From Arthrobacter sp. Hiyo4 (GTDB lineage Bacteria; Actinomycetota; Actinomycetes; Actinomycetales; Micrococcaceae): a stretch of 64,000 nucleotides of DNA. The number at the start of each line of letters is the position of its first letter. Positions within the stretch are counted from its first letter, which is position 1. The translations under genes and the position numbers were made by a program. Of this stretch, positions 39,102-48,847 are shown one piece after another. Location of the stretch: the NCBI GenBank assembly GCA_002370555.1, contig AP014718.1, positions 1,178,001 through 1,242,000 of the forward strand, written 5' to 3'. Under the pieces are notes generated by a model. That model did not search any database. It worked only from the letters and a program-made list of their open reading frames with translations, and was not told the origin of the DNA.

Positions 39102-40292
39102 ATGTCCAAGGCCTCTGTTGACATCAACAACCTTCCGTACGCCGACGGCGACTTCTTCGCCTTCGAGCAGCTTCTCACCGCCAAGGAGCAGGACCGGTTC
39201 GCCGAGATCCGGGGCTTCCTCGCCCGCGAAGTCCGGCCGATTGCCGTGGACTGCTGGAACCGCGGCGAGTTCCCCATGGAGCTCATTCCCAAGCTGGCCG
39301 AAATCGACCTGGTGAGCCCCGTGCGGCGCCAGGGCTACTCCAACCTGTTTGCCGGCCTGGTCCATGCCGAGGCCACACGCGCCGATACCTCCATCGCCAC
39401 CTTCATGGGCGTGCACGACGGACTGTTCACCGGGTCCATCGAAGCCCTGGCTTCCCAGGAACAGCAGGACGCCTGGCTCCCGGATATCTATTCGCTGAAG
39501 AAGATCGGCGCATTCGGTCTTACGGAGCCGCTGGGAGGTTCCGACGTAGCCGGCGGCACGCGCACCACGGCACAGCGGAACGGAGACATGTGGATCCTCA
39601 ATGGCGCCAAGCGCTGGATCGGCAACGCTACCTTCTCGGATTGGGTGGTCGTCTACGCCCGGGACCTCGCCGACAACCAGGTCAAGGGTTTCCTTGTGGA
39701 TACGGCACTGCCCGGCTTCAGCGCCACCAAGATTGAAAACAAGATCTCACTTCGGACCGTCCAGAACGCGGACATCGTCCTGGAGAACGTGGTGGTTCCG
39801 GACTTCTTCAAGCTGGCGGGCGCCAACAGCTTCCGTGACACGAACAAGGTCCTGAAGGTCACGCGGCTGTCCGTCGGCTGGCAGGCAGTCGGCCAGCAGC
39901 TGGCAGCCTTCGACGTGGCCCGCCGCTACGCCGTGGAACGCCACCAGTTCGGCCGCCCGCTCGCGTCGTTCCAGCTCGTCCAAAGCCAGCTGGTACAGAT
40001 CCTCGGGAATGCAGTCAGCTCCATGGGAATGATGGTCCGGCTTTCCCAGCTGGAGGATGCCGGCCAGGCCAAGGACGAACAGTCCGCATTGGCCAAGGCA
40101 TTCACCACCGCCCGGATGCGCGAGAGCGTGGCGATCGGCCGCAGCCTTCTGGGTGGCAACGGCATCGTGACCGACTTCGAGATGGCCAAGATCTTTGCCG
40201 ACGCTGAAGCCATCTACTCCTATGAGGGAACCCACGAGATCAACACCCTCGTGACCGGCCGCGCCATCACCGGGATCTCGGCGATCGTCTAG
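39102..40292 (+). CDS. Acyl-CoA dehydrogenase, glutaryl-CoA dehydrogenase-like
   Basis: A 396-residue flavoenzyme. The ATG at 39102 has GAGGGA upstream. The FAD/substrate segment is IGAFGLTEPLGGSDVAGG, then WILNGAKRWIGNATFSDWVV. The C-terminal helix domain has VERHQFGRPLASFQLVQ and the catalytic glutamate in SYEGTHEINTLVTGRAITG. EGTHEIN with the preceding sequence is like the glutaryl-CoA and medium-chain branches; the substrate is not fixed. Transcribed alone behind an inverted-repeat operator. Intact. Confidence 0.9.
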   Translation: MSKASVDINNLPYADGDFFAFEQLLTAKEQDRFAEIRGFLAREVRPIAVDCWNRGEFPMELIPKLAEIDLVSPVRRQGYSNLFAGLVHAEATRADTSIATFMGVHDGLFTGSIEALASQEQQDAWLPDIYSLKKIGAFGLTEPLGGSDVAGGTRTTAQRNGDMWILNGAKRWIGNATFSDWVVVYARDLADNQVKGFLVDTALPGFSATKIENKISLRTVQNADIVLENVVVPDFFKLAGANSFRDTNKVLKVTRLSVGWQAVGQQLAAFDVARRYAVERHQFGRPLASFQLVQSQLVQILGNAVSSMGMMVRLSQLEDAGQAKDEQSALAKAFTTARMRESVAIGRSLLGGNGIVTDFEMAKIFADAEAIYSYEGTHEINTLVTGRAITGISAIV

Positions 40293-40311
40293 AGCCGCCG
40301 GCCGCCGGCCG

Positions 40312-40808
40312 TCAGCCAGTGTCCAGCCCCACGGGCAGCAGAATGGAGGGGCGGAGGTCGGTGACGAATTCGAGGGGATTGACGTAGGCGTCCCCCTGCC
40401 TCACGCCCCAATGGACGCAGGCAAGTGCGCCGCAGTGCCCAGGCTGCAGTGTTCCGATGATCTCGCCCTTCGCCACCACTGCCCGGCCGTAAGCGGGCTT
40501 TCGACTGGCTCAAAACTGCTGCGGAGACCGCCCCCATGATTGATGGTGATCACGGGGCGGTCCACCACTACTCCCACGAAACTGACGGTGCCGGACTCCG
40601 GCGAGGTGACCGGGACGCCGTCGTGCGTTGCCTCAAGGTCCAGGCCGCGGTGCCCGCTCATCCACGGCTTGTCCGGCGGGTCAAAGGCGCGCAGCACCGC
40701 GGGCCTGGGGGAGAGCGGCCACTCCCAGGAAGCGCGCGGCGCTGTATCCGCTGGAGCCGCCGCGGCCGGCAGTATGAGCACTGCCGCGAGGGCAACTATG
40801 GCTTTCAT
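40312..40808 (-). CDS. Secreted M23-family (LytM) peptidase domain protein (apparent frameshift)
   Basis: The signal peptide MKAIVALAAVLILPAAAAPA is followed by a short linker and the LytM core. SGHRGLDLEATHDG supplies the first His and Asp, GTVSFVGVVVDRPVITINHG the middle strand, and ACVHWGVRQGDAYVNPLEFV the HxH-like end. The break near 40494 (GCCGGGCAG) is repaired by one G to VESPLTAGAVVAKGEIIG, giving 165 residues. M23 enzymes cut peptidoglycan cross-bridges. The second histidine motif reads VHW rather than HxH, so activity is not certain. Confidence 0.85.
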
Positions 40809-41212
40809 AAACCCAGCTTTGCGTGCCGGATCCCACAGCGGGAGTGCGCACTTTGGCCATGTGGAAAACGCCCGGCGAAGGCCCTCGGGTTGTCCTTCGG
40901 CTAGTGGCTCCTGTTGTACACTTGATGGAGCAGTTTGCTGTGCCCTCAACGCTTGCGTCGGCACGCCTCATTCAGGAATGCGGGGGAGCAGCAACTGACT
41001 ACGCGTATCCAGCCCTCCAAGTCTGAAGCCCCGGCTTTGTGTGAGGAGGATTGTGTCTCTTGCGGTCAGGGCCTCACGGTCCTGATGAGAGTCGCAATGG
41101 ATGCCAGGAGCACGGCCCGCCTTGGGCCACGCTAATTAACCGTCAACTATTGGCAGGGTAAGAGGGCCTGAAAAGGCTTTCTCATGAATGACCTGCCGGA
41201 AGGAGCGCCGGC
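40809..41212 (+). promoter_or_regulatory. Leader/promoter region of rpsB
   Basis: 404 bases without a convincing gene. It holds the start region of the minus-strand M23 gene and the rpsB leader. AGGAGGA at 41044-41050 is a near-perfect ribosome site with no gene behind it. Downstream of it are only a 33-codon TTG frame (41060-41161), a 10-codon GTG frame (41053-41085) and an overlapping 16-codon ATG frame (41085-41135). GGAAGGAG before the rpsB ATG is the real site. No protein is claimed here. Confidence 0.5.
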
Positions 41213-42115
41213 ATGCCCGTCGTAACTATGCGCCAGCTGCTTGACAGCGGCGTCCACTTTGGACACCAGACCCGCCGTTGGAACCCGAAGATGAAGCGAT
41301 TCATCTTCACGGAGCGCAACGGCATCTACATCATTGACCTCCAGCAGTCGCTGTCCTACATCGACCGCGCCTACGAGTTCGTAAAGGCCACCGTTGCACA
41401 CGGCGGCACCGTACTCTTCGTCGGCACCAAGAAGCAGGCCCAGGAATCCATCGCTGAGCAGGCTACCCGCGTTGGCCAGCCTTACGTGAACCAGCGCTGG
41501 CTCGGCGGTATGCTGACCAACTTCCAGACCGTTTCCAAGCGCATCCAGCGCATGAAGGAACTGGAAGAGATCGACTTCGACGACGTCGCCGGCTCCTCGT
41601 ACACGAAGAAGGAACTGCTGCTCCTTCGCCGTGAACTCACCAAGCTGGAAACCAACCTCGGCGGTATCCGCAACCTGACCAAGGCACCTTCCGTGCTCTG
41701 GATCGTGGACACCAAGAAGGAACACCTGGCCGTTGACGAAGCCAAGAAGCTGAACATCCCGGTTGTGGCCATCCTGGACACCAACTGCGATCCTGACGAA
41801 GTCGACTTCCCGATCCCGGGCAACGACGACGCCATCCGCTCCGTGAACCTGCTGACCCGCGTTGTCGCCGACGCCGTTGCTGAGGGCCTCATCGCCCGCC
41901 ACAACCGCGCCACGGGCACCACGGAAGCTCCGGAAGAGCCGCTGGCTGAGTGGGAGCGCGAGCTCCTCGAAGGCAGCAAGACTGAAGAAGCGCCTGCCGC
42001 TGAGGCTGCTCCGGCTGCCGAAGAAGCTGCCGCTCCCGCAGCCGAAGAAGCTGCTCCGGTTGCCGAGGAAGCTCCGGCTGCTGCCGAAGCTCCCGCCGCC
42101 GACGCTGACAAGTAA
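41213..42115 (+). CDS. rpsB: 30S ribosomal protein S2
   Basis: 300 residues. It begins [20 protein letters not shown], with the classical S2 phrases [46 protein letters not shown] and [11 protein letters not shown]. The C-terminal extension (residues 250-300) is almost only Ala/Glu/Pro ([16 protein letters not shown]), common in actinomycete S2 and probably disordered. First gene of a translation/nucleotide/lipid block. No disruption. Confidence 0.98.
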   Translation: MPVVTMRQLLDSGVHFGHQTRRWNPKMKRFIFTERNGIYIIDLQQSLSYIDRAYEFVKATVAHGGTVLFVGTKKQAQESIAEQATRVGQPYVNQRWLGGMLTNFQTVSKRIQRMKELEEIDFDDVAGSSYTKKELLLLRRELTKLETNLGGIRNLTKAPSVLWIVDTKKEHLAVDEAKKLNIPVVAILDTNCDPDEVDFPIPGNDDAIRSVNLLTRVVADAVAEGLIARHNRATGTTEAPEEPLAEWERELLEGSKTEEAPAAEAAPAAEEAAAPAAEEAAPVAEEAPAAAEAPAADADK

Positions 42116-42133
42116 CACTAGTAAATCCGGATT

Positions 42134-42159
42134 CTCCGGCGCTGCCTGCAGCGCCGGAG
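42134..42159 (+). terminator. Hairpin between rpsB and tsf (first of two)
   Basis: CTCCGGCGC and GCGCCGGAG pair around eight bases. No U tract, so it may set relative S2 and EF-Ts levels rather than end the transcript. Confidence 0.5.
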
Positions 42160-42173
42160 CACCTGACAGGATG

Positions 42174-42194
42174 GCGGCTCACCCGGTGAGCCGC
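42174..42194 (+). other. Hairpin between rpsB and tsf (second of two)
   Basis: GCGGCTCAC pairs with GTGAGCCGC around three bases, 50 bases before the tsf ATG. It could be an attenuator or an RNA-processing site. Role inferred. Confidence 0.45.
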
Positions 42195-42244
42195 TGTCCT
42201 GTCGGTCCGTACACCACATACATTTTCTAGACAGAGGGGTTCAC

Positions 42245-43081
42245 ATGGCGAACTACACTGCCGCTGATATCAAGGCTCTGCGCGAGCGCACCGGCGCCGG
42301 CATGATGGATGTCAAGAAGGCTCTTGACGAAGCCAACGGTGACGCCGAAAAGGCCATCGAGATCATCCGCATCAAGGGCCTCAAAGGCGCTACCAAGCGC
42401 GAAGGCCGCTCAACCGCTGAAGGCCTGGTGGCCGCAAAGGTCAGCAACGGCGTCGGCGTGATGATCGAGGTCAACTGCGAGACCGACTTCGTCGCCAAGG
42501 CTGACAAGTTCATCCAGCTGGCCGACAAGGTCCTGGCCGTGGCTGTGGAGTCCGGCGCTGCCGACCTCGACACCCTCCTGGCCATCGAAGTTGACGGCAA
42601 GCCGCTGTCCGAGGTTGTCGTCGAAGAAGGCGCAATCCTCGGCGAAAAGGTTGTTGTCCGCAAGCTGTCCCGCATTGAGGGCGGCACTGTTGACGCTTAC
42701 CTGCACAAGACGTCCAAGGACCTCCCGGCCCAGGTCGGCGTCCTGTTCGCTGTTGACGGTGAAGGCGAGGCCGCTGCCACCGCCGCACACGACATTGCAG
42801 TGCACATCGCAGCGATGTCCCCGAACTACCTGACCCGCGAAGACGTTCCGTCCGACCTGGTCGAGTCCGAGCGTCGCATTGCCGAAGAGACTGCCAAGGC
42901 TGAAGGCAAGCCCGAGGCCGCAATGTCCAAGATTGTGGAAGGCCGCGTTACGGGCTTCTACAAGGGTGAGGTCCTGGTTGACCAGGCCTTCGCCAAGGAC
43001 GCCAAGAAGTCTGTGGCGCAGGTCCTCGAAGAGGCCGGTGTCAAGGGCACGTCCTTCGCACGTTTCCGCGTCGGCTCCTAG
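42245..43081 (+). CDS. tsf: Elongation factor Ts
   Basis: Nucleotide-exchange factor for EF-Tu, 278 residues. The N-terminal UBA-like part is ADIKALRERTGAGMMDVKKA with the diagnostic LDEANGDAEKAIEIIRIKGL. The core has EVNCETDFVAKADKF and the dimer/EF-Tu region MSPNYLTREDVPSDLVESER. It ends KSVAQVLEEAGVKGTSFARF. GAGGGG precedes the ATG. Intact. Confidence 0.98.
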   Translation: MANYTAADIKALRERTGAGMMDVKKALDEANGDAEKAIEIIRIKGLKGATKREGRSTAEGLVAAKVSNGVGVMIEVNCETDFVAKADKFIQLADKVLAVAVESGAADLDTLLAIEVDGKPLSEVVVEEGAILGEKVVVRKLSRIEGGTVDAYLHKTSKDLPAQVGVLFAVDGEGEAAATAAHDIAVHIAAMSPNYLTREDVPSDLVESERRIAEETAKAEGKPEAAMSKIVEGRVTGFYKGEVLVDQAFAKDAKKSVAQVLEEAGVKGTSFARFRVGS

Positions 43082-43091
43082 TCGAATCCGC

Positions 43092-43123
43092 AAAGGGGTG
43101 GCCACTTCGGTGGCCGCCCTTTT
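43092..43123 (+). terminator. Rho-independent terminator after tsf
   Basis: AAAGGGGTGGCCAC and GTGGCCGCCCTTTT pair around TTCG, ending in T. It separates rpsB-tsf from pyrH. Confidence 0.9.
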
Positions 43124-43207
43124 GCATGCACCGGCTAAAGGTCCGATGAGACCTTTGGCCACCCGGCACGATAACCTTTTTCAGAGTTCACCAACGGGAA
43201 GGCACCC

Positions 43208-43945
43208 ATGGAAGCCGTCAATTCTTCAAGCCAGCCAGAGAAAAGCAGGCGCCGCGTCCTCCTGAAGTTGTCGGGCGAGGTCTTCGGCGGCGGCAAGCTG
43301 GGCGTTGATCCCGACACCGTGCGCGACGTCGCCAAGCAGATCGCCGCAGCGGTCCCCGAAGTGGAAGTTGCTATCGTCGTCGGCGGCGGCAACTTCTTCC
43401 GCGGCGCGGAACTGTCCCAGAGCGGCATGGACCGCTCGCGCGCCGACTACATGGGCATGCTCGGCACCGTCATGAACTGCCTTGCGCTGCAGGACTTCCT
43501 GGAGCAGGCCGGCGTTGAAACCCGCGTCCAGAGCGCCATCACCATGGGGCAAGTGGCCGAGGCTTACATTCCCCGCCGGGCCATCCGCCACATGGAAAAG
43601 GGCCGCGTGGTCATCTTCGGCGCCGGAGCCGGGCTGCCGTACTTCTCCACGGACACAGTGGCCGCCCAGCGCGCCCTGGAGGTCCACGCGGACGTCGTCC
43701 TGATGGCCAAGAGCGGCGTGGACGCCGTCTACACCGCGGATCCCAAGAAGGACCCCGCTGCCGAGAAGCTGGACACGCTGAGCTACGACGACGCCCTGCG
43801 CCGCGACATCAGGGTCATGGACCAGACCGCAATGACCATGTGCAAGGACAATAACCTGTCCATGGTGGTTTTCGGGATGGAAGGCGAAGGGAACGTCACC
43901 CGCGCCATCCTGGGCGAAAAGCTCGGTACCCTGGTGACCCCGTAG
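43208..43945 (+). CDS. pyrH: UMP kinase
   Basis: Bacterial-type UMP kinase, amino-acid kinase fold, 245 residues, phosphorylating UMP to [23 protein letters not shown] marks the phosphate-binding N-terminus. [20 protein letters not shown] is the UMP site, with [20 protein letters not shown] next. The late segment [20 protein letters not shown] is characteristic. Intact, with its own promoter after the tsf terminator. Confidence 0.97.
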   Translation: MEAVNSSSQPEKSRRRVLLKLSGEVFGGGKLGVDPDTVRDVAKQIAAAVPEVEVAIVVGGGNFFRGAELSQSGMDRSRADYMGMLGTVMNCLALQDFLEQAGVETRVQSAITMGQVAEAYIPRRAIRHMEKGRVVIFGAGAGLPYFSTDTVAAQRALEVHADVVLMAKSGVDAVYTADPKKDPAAEKLDTLSYDDALRRDIRVMDQTAMTMCKDNNLSMVVFGMEGEGNVTRAILGEKLGTLVTP

Positions 43946-44070
43946 CGGCAGCTAGGATGATCTGAGCACGGTTCCATGCCCGCAACCGGGCAACAATGGA
44001 ACCAGGAACCATGAACCAAGATTGTGCAGGGACCCGGTACCCGGACTGCACTGATTTCTGAGGAGAGACA

Positions 44071-44628
44071 GTGATCGAAGAAACCTTGCTCGAAGCCGAA
44101 GAGAAGATGGACAAGGCGGTAGAGGTAGCCAAGGAAGACTTCGCCTCGATCCGCACAGGACGGGCAAACCCGGGCCTTTACAACAAGGTCCTGGTGGACT
44201 ACTACGGGTCGCCCACCCCGCTGCAGCAGCTTGCCTCCTTCGCCATTCCGGACGCGCGCACCATCCTCATCACGCCGTTCGATAAGACCGCACTGCGCGA
44301 CATCGAGCGGGCCCTGAGTGATTCCGAGGTGGGCGCCAACCCCTCCAACGACGGCAACGTCATCAGGATCACCATCCCGGACCTGACCCAGGAACGCCGC
44401 AAGGAATACGTCAAGATCGTCAAGACCAAGGGCGAGGACGCGAAGATCTCCATCCGCAACATCCGGCGCAAGGCCAAGGAGACGCTGGACAAGCTCGTCA
44501 AAGACGGCGAAGCCGGCGAGGACGAGGGCAGCCGCGCCGAAAAGGAACTGGATGGCCTGACCAAATCGCACGTGGACGGCATCGACGAGCTGCTCAAGCG
44601 CAAGGAAGCAGAGCTGCTCGAAGTCTGA
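44071..44628 (+). CDS. frr: Ribosome recycling factor
   Basis: 185 residues, splitting post-termination ribosomes with EF-G. The GTG at 44071 has GAGGAGAGA upstream. The three-helix bundle starts [20 protein letters not shown], with [20 protein letters not shown] and [20 protein letters not shown]. The C-terminal helix carries [20 protein letters not shown]. The stop overlaps the cdsA ATG (TGATG). Intact. Confidence 0.98.
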   Translation: MIEETLLEAEEKMDKAVEVAKEDFASIRTGRANPGLYNKVLVDYYGSPTPLQQLASFAIPDARTILITPFDKTALRDIERALSDSEVGANPSNDGNVIRITIPDLTQERRKEYVKIVKTKGEDAKISIRNIRRKAKETLDKLVKDGEAGEDEGSRAEKELDGLTKSHVDGIDELLKRKEAELLEV

Positions 44629-45549
44629 TGAGCCAGGCAGAGCAGGCCCCACCCAACGGGCGCGCACCAGGGGGAAACAGTTGCGGAGCAATCCGACGCC
44701 CAAGGCCGGCCGGAATCTTCCGGCAGCCATTGTGGTGGGCCTGGCCATGCTGATCGGCGTGCTGGGCGGCCTGGTGTTCCTCCCGCTCGGATTCGTGGCT
44801 GTCACCACCGGGTTCGCGGTCTTCGGAGTCTGGGAGATCTTCCGTGCCCTGGAGGCGAACGGGACCAGGATGCCCATCGTCCCGGTCATGGTGGGTACAG
44901 TCGCCATGCCGTGCGCCGCCTATCTCGGCGGTCTTGAGAGCCTGCTTTTCGCAATGCTCCTGAGCAGCGTGGCAGTCCTCCTCTGGCGTTCAGTGGAGAA
45001 CCCCGCCGGATCAGCGAACAGCATCTTTGCCGGCGTGTTCACGCTGGGCTGGGTCCCGTTCTTCATCAGTTTCGCCACGTTGCCGCTGCACGCCGTCGGC
45101 GCCGCCACCCCGGTGGGTCTCTGGCCTGGCGGAACCGTGCCGCCCGGTGCCTGGCAGGTGGCCGTGATGCTGCTGCTGGTGGTCTCGAACGACACGTTCG
45201 GCTACCTCGTGGGCGCATCGCTGGGCAAACACCCATGGCCCCGAAGATCAGCCCCAAGAAATCTTGGGAAGGCTTCGCCGGCTCCATTGCCGGGGCCATG
45301 CTGATCGGCGTCCTTGCCAGCATTTTCCTGCTGGACAAGCCCTGGTGGGTGGGTGTGATCCTCGCCGTAGGCGTCGTTGCAGCGTCCACCGCGGGAGACC
45401 TGGCAGAGTCGATGGTCAAGCGTGAACTCGGGATCAAGGACATGAGCAGCATCCTGCCCGGACATGGGGGCGTTATGGACCGCCTGGACTCCATAGTCTT
45501 CGCATGTCCCGTTGCATTTGTGCTGTTTGCACTCGTTGCGGGCGTCTGA
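44628..45549 (+). CDS. cdsA: Phosphatidate cytidylyltransferase (two apparent frameshifts)
   Basis: CDP-diacylglycerol synthase, the gateway to phospholipids. The ATG at 44628 overlaps the frr stop. A missing G in the run near 44672 would join [20 protein letters not shown] to the first membrane helices. The second break near 45228 (CACCCATGG) is repaired to SLGKHPMAPKISPKKSWEGF. The signature GIKDMSSILPGHGGVMDRLD is complete. About seven membrane helices and 307 residues. A TTG at 44681 would be a shorter start needing no first repair. Confidence 0.92.
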
Positions 45550-45649
45550 GGCGACCCTCTCGGACCATCTCCGCCGGACCGCCGGCAGTGCCAATAGACT
45601 GGTGCGTAACATCGTAACCTGACCCAGCTGAAGCAACAAAGGAACAACA

Positions 45650-46234
45650 GTGGCATTGGACTTTCAACGGAAAATCCCCGCGTCGTTTGAGCGCGTGCGG
45701 GGCAACGAATTCGGGTACAACGCCAAACAGGTGGACCAGTTCCTCCAGCGGGCCAGGGTGGCGCTGGAGACGCCGAAGGCAGCCATCCACGGCGTCACCA
45801 GCGCCGATGTCCGGAGCGTCTCCTTTGACCCGGTCAAGGGAGGTTACGCTGCCGCCGTCGTCGACGCAGCGCTGGACCGGCTCGAAGACGCCTTCGCCCG
45901 CCGCGAACGGGACGAACTGATCGCCGCCAAGGGTGAGGATGCCTGGCTGCGGGAGATCGGCAGCCTCTCCGGGATCCTGCGGGGCCGCCTCCACAGGCCT
46001 GACGGTGAGCGCTTCCGGCGCCCGTCAAAAAAGAAGGCCCGCAGTTACAACATCCTGGACGTGGACAATCTTTGCTATGACCTGATCGGCTACCTCGAAG
46101 AGGACAAGCCGCTCAGCGTGGACAATGTCCGCCGGGTGGTCTTCCGTCCCGCCGTGGGCAAGGACGGTTACGAAGAGACCCAGGTTGATGCCTTCCTGGA
46201 CCGCGTGGTTGAGCTCATGGCGGCCATAGACTGA
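45650..46234 (+). CDS. DivIVA-domain protein
   Basis: 194 residues holding two DivIVA-like units: IPASFERVRGNEFGYNAKQV then DQFLQRARVALE near the N-terminus, and VRRVVFRPAVGKDGYEETQV then DAFLDRVVELMAAID at the C-terminus. The 'GYxxxQVDxFL' phrase is the lipid/pole-binding turn of DivIVA. No long coiled coil is present, so it is not the full-length Wag31. It lies just past cdsA, where a role in envelope growth would fit. Intact; GTG start. Confidence 0.85.
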   Translation: MALDFQRKIPASFERVRGNEFGYNAKQVDQFLQRARVALETPKAAIHGVTSADVRSVSFDPVKGGYAAAVVDAALDRLEDAFARRERDELIAAKGEDAWLREIGSLSGILRGRLHRPDGERFRRPSKKKARSYNILDVDNLCYDLIGYLEEDKPLSVDNVRRVVFRPAVGKDGYEETQVDAFLDRVVELMAAID

Positions 46235-46258
46235 CGGCCCGTTGGCTGGTCACGGGAC

Positions 46259-47725
46259 TCAGCGTTCGGTCACCAACGGCCGTTCGGGAGTGTGCAGCCG
46301 GGTCATGACGCGGCTCATGGACCGCGGAATCCGTTGTTTAGTCCCCCTGGAGACAAGCACCGTCACGGCGAAGGCTGCGGGAACCGTCCACGCCGCCGGC
46401 TGAGCCAGCCAGAAGGGCGTGCCGGAAGCGCCCAAGACCGTTCCCCACACCATGGCGCCGCCGCAGAGGACGCCGCCGGTCACCATTCCGGCAATGGCGC
46501 CGGCATCGGTGAGTCCCCGCCACCAGATGCCCAGCAGGAGCACCGGGCACACAGTGGAGGCGGTAAACGCGAACACCAGGCCCACACTGCCGGCGAGCGC
46601 CAGGGAATCAGTCATCACGGCAAATCCCAGCGGGACCACAGCGGAGACGACGGCGGCGAGCTGGAATCCCCGCACGCTGCCGCCCAGGACGTCCTGGCTG
46701 ATCACGCCCGCCAGCGAGACCACCAGGCCGGAGGTGGTGGATAGGAACGCGGCGAAGGCACCGGCCACCACCAACGCTGAGAGCAGGTCGCCCGCGGTTC
46801 CACCGATCAGCTGCCCCGGCAGCAGGAGAACCACCGCGTCGGCCTGCCCTGACCGGGCGAGTTCGGGCGCGAACATCCGCCCCACCAGCCCGTAAGCGGT
46901 AGGAAACAGGTAAAAGACGGAGAGCAGCCCGAGCACGATCAGCGTGGTCCGCCGTGCTGAGTGTCCGTCCGGATTCGTGTAGAAGCGGACCAGGACGTGG
47001 GGGAGTCCCAGCGTGCCGAACAGCAGCGCCACCAGCAGCGAGATGTTCTGGTACGGCCCGGCGGGGGCCAGCCCGGTGGGATTCACGACGGCGGAGGCCA
47101 TTGCGGCGCTCCCGTCACCGGCGAGCGTGAACACGATGAACAGGACGGGCACGGCGAGGGCGGTGAGCTTCAGCCAGAACTGGAAGGCCTGCACAAAGGT
47201 AATGGAGCGCATGCCGCCGGCCACAACGGTCAGGCACACCACAACCACCACGGCCACGGAGCCTACCCAGGCCGGCAGCCCGGTGGTGATCCGGATGGTT
47301 AAGGCCGCGCCGTGGAGCTGAGGCACAATGTACAGCCAGCCCACCACAACCACCACCACGCTGGTCACACGGCGGACTGCGCGCGAATCCAGCCTGGCCT
47401 CGGTGAAGTCCGGGATCGTGTAGGCGCCGGACCGGCGCAGCGGTGCGGCAACAAAGAGCAGCAGCATCAGGTAGCCGGCGGTGTAGCCCACAGGAAACCA
47501 CAGCGCGTCGGTACCGGACAGCAGGATGAGCCCGGCCACGCCCAGGAAACTCGCTGCCGAGAGATACTCCCCGCCGATGGCCGAGGCGTTCCACCATGGC
47601 CTGACGGTCCGGGAAGCCACATAAAAATCGCCGGTGGTCCGGGAAATCCGCAGACCGTAGAACCCGATGGCGGCCGTTGCCAGCGAAACAACAACAAGCG
47701 CCGCCACACCAACCGCGGGATTCAT
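46259..47725 (-). CDS. Sodium:solute symporter (SSS family), cation/acetate-like
   Basis: 488 residues, about 13 membrane helices. The ATG at 47725 follows a small DUF485-type gene by seven bases. The family core ASRTVRPWWNASAIGGEYLS followed by AASFLGVAGLILLSG and the middle GLPHVLVRFYTNPDGHSARR are ActP/MctC-like. The C-terminal region is short. It is oriented opposite to the second symporter at 50593-52209, which it resembles in layout but with clearly different sequence. The substrate is likely a small monocarboxylate, an inference from family and from the regulator next door. Intact. Confidence 0.87.
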   Translation of the reverse strand: MNPAVGVAALVVVSLATAAIGFYGLRISRTTGDFYVASRTVRPWWNASAIGGEYLSAASFLGVAGLILLSGTDALWFPVGYTAGYLMLLLFVAAPLRRSGAYTIPDFTEARLDSRAVRRVTSVVVVVVGWLYIVPQLHGAALTIRITTGLPAWVGSVAVVVVVCLTVVAGGMRSITFVQAFQFWLKLTALAVPVLFIVFTLAGDGSAAMASAVVNPTGLAPAGPYQNISLLVALLFGTLGLPHVLVRFYTNPDGHSARRTTLIVLGLLSVFYLFPTAYGLVGRMFAPELARSGQADAVVLLLPGQLIGGTAGDLLSALVVAGAFAAFLSTTSGLVVSLAGVISQDVLGGSVRGFQLAAVVSAVVPLGFAVMTDSLALAGSVGLVFAFTASTVCPVLLLGIWWRGLTDAGAIAGMVTGGVLCGGAMVWGTVLGASGTPFWLAQPAAWTVPAAFAVTVLVSRGTKQRIPRSMSRVMTRLHTPERPLVTER

Positions 47726-47732
47726 AGGGCCA

Positions 47733-48082
47733 TCACTCGTCCCCGGCCAGGTCCCGGTAGCGGGCCTCGTTCCGTGCAGCGGTCCGGATATACAACCAGG
47801 CGCTGAGGCCGATGACGGGATAGATGCCTGCACCGAGCAGGATCCAGTCGAACGGGATCCCCGCGATCCGGGTCTCGGCGAGGCCCGGTAGGGCTGCCAG
47901 CAGCAACGGGAACGCGCACAGGATCAGCATGAAGCCGATGGCCACCACCAGGGCCAGCCGCAACTGGGAACGGATCAGGGAGCGGACGAAGACCTGCCCC
48001 ACCTCGGATTCCTCCGCCGCCTCGCGCGACTCCCGGCCGGCCGCGGTGCCGAGCGCGGAGCAGTGACACGGACCCGGGTCAT
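47733..48082 (-). CDS. Small two-helix membrane protein, DUF485-like partner of the symporter (apparent frameshift at start)
   Basis: The body reads VGQVFVRSLIRSQLRLALVV, then helix AIGFMLILCAFPLLLAALPG and a second helix WILLGAGIYPVIGLSAWLYI, ending RNEARYRDLAGDE. This is the layout of DUF485 proteins that pair with ActP-type symporters. The ATG at 48082 overlaps the LytTR stop (ATGA), but one base must be added just after it to reach the main frame, giving 116 residues. The start is therefore less certain than the body. Confidence 0.7.
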
Positions 48083-48800
48083 GCCTGCGGCCGGATGCGG
48101 GTGGCTTCCAGTTTTTCCCTGACCGTAGGAAGGTGGCGGCGGCTGATGGGCAGGCCGGCACCGGCCACCGAGACGCTGGGTTTGTCCGCCGTCAGCTTCA
48201 TGGACTGCACATGCTTCAGTGCCACGAGGTAGGACCGGTGCGTGCGGATAAACCCGGCCTCGGCCCACTGCTGTTCCAGGTCTGCCAGCGGGACCCGTAT
48301 GAGATAGCTGGCATCGGCGGTGTGCAGCCGGGCGTAGTCGCCCTGCGCCTGGACGTACGTGACGTCGTCGCGCCTGATCATCCTGGTGGTGCCGCCCTGG
48401 TCGACGGTGATCATTTCGGGGGCGGGCCGCCGCCGTCGCGCAGTAGCTCGCTGATCCGTCCCACCGTCCGGGACAGCCGCTCGGCCCGGACGGGCTTAAG
48501 GAGGTAGTCCACGGCGGCAAGCTCGAACGCCTCCAGGGCGCAGTCCTCGTCCGCGGTGACAAACACCACCACCGGCGGTTTGCTGCTGCGCGCGATGGCG
48601 CGGGCAACATCAAGGCCGGACACGGCGGGCATGTGAATATCCAGGAAGACGGCGTCAACCGCTGCGGTGTTCAGGGCCCGCAACGCTTCTGTGCCCGAAA
48701 TGGCCCGGTGGATGACCCCGATCCGGTCATCCTTGCCCAGGAGATAGGCCAACTCCTCCACGGCGGGTAGCTCGTCGTCAGCGACGAGGACATTAATCAT
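48079..48800 (-). CDS. LytTR-type response regulator (apparent frameshift)
   Basis: Receiver domain first: INVLVADDELPAVEELAYLL, the phosphoacceptor in AVFLDIHMPAVSGLDV, and FVTADEDCALEAFELAAVDY then LLKP. LytTR DNA-binding domain second: VTYVQAQGDYARLHTADASY, FIRTHRSYLVALKHVQSM and GLPISRRHLPTVREKLE. The two halves lie in different frames around 48420 in a run of C on the coding strand. One base joins ...GGPPPEMITVDQGG into one 240-residue protein. It sits directly after its kinase. Confidence 0.9.
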
Positions 48801-48847
48801 GGTCCTACATTAGCCGCTGGAGGCGGCTGAGATCAGAATGCCGGGGT

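Noticed and set aside
41053..41135. Two tiny overlapping frames before rpsB as genes
   Set aside because: The first starts only two bases after the ribosome site, too close, and neither shows any recognisable feature. Kept only as an observation on the leader.
48079..48800. Receiver and LytTR DNA-binding domain as two separate genes
   Set aside because: They join in frame by one C in a run of C, giving the standard 240-residue LytTR regulator; a separate LytTR protein starting at the internal ATG has no ribosome site.
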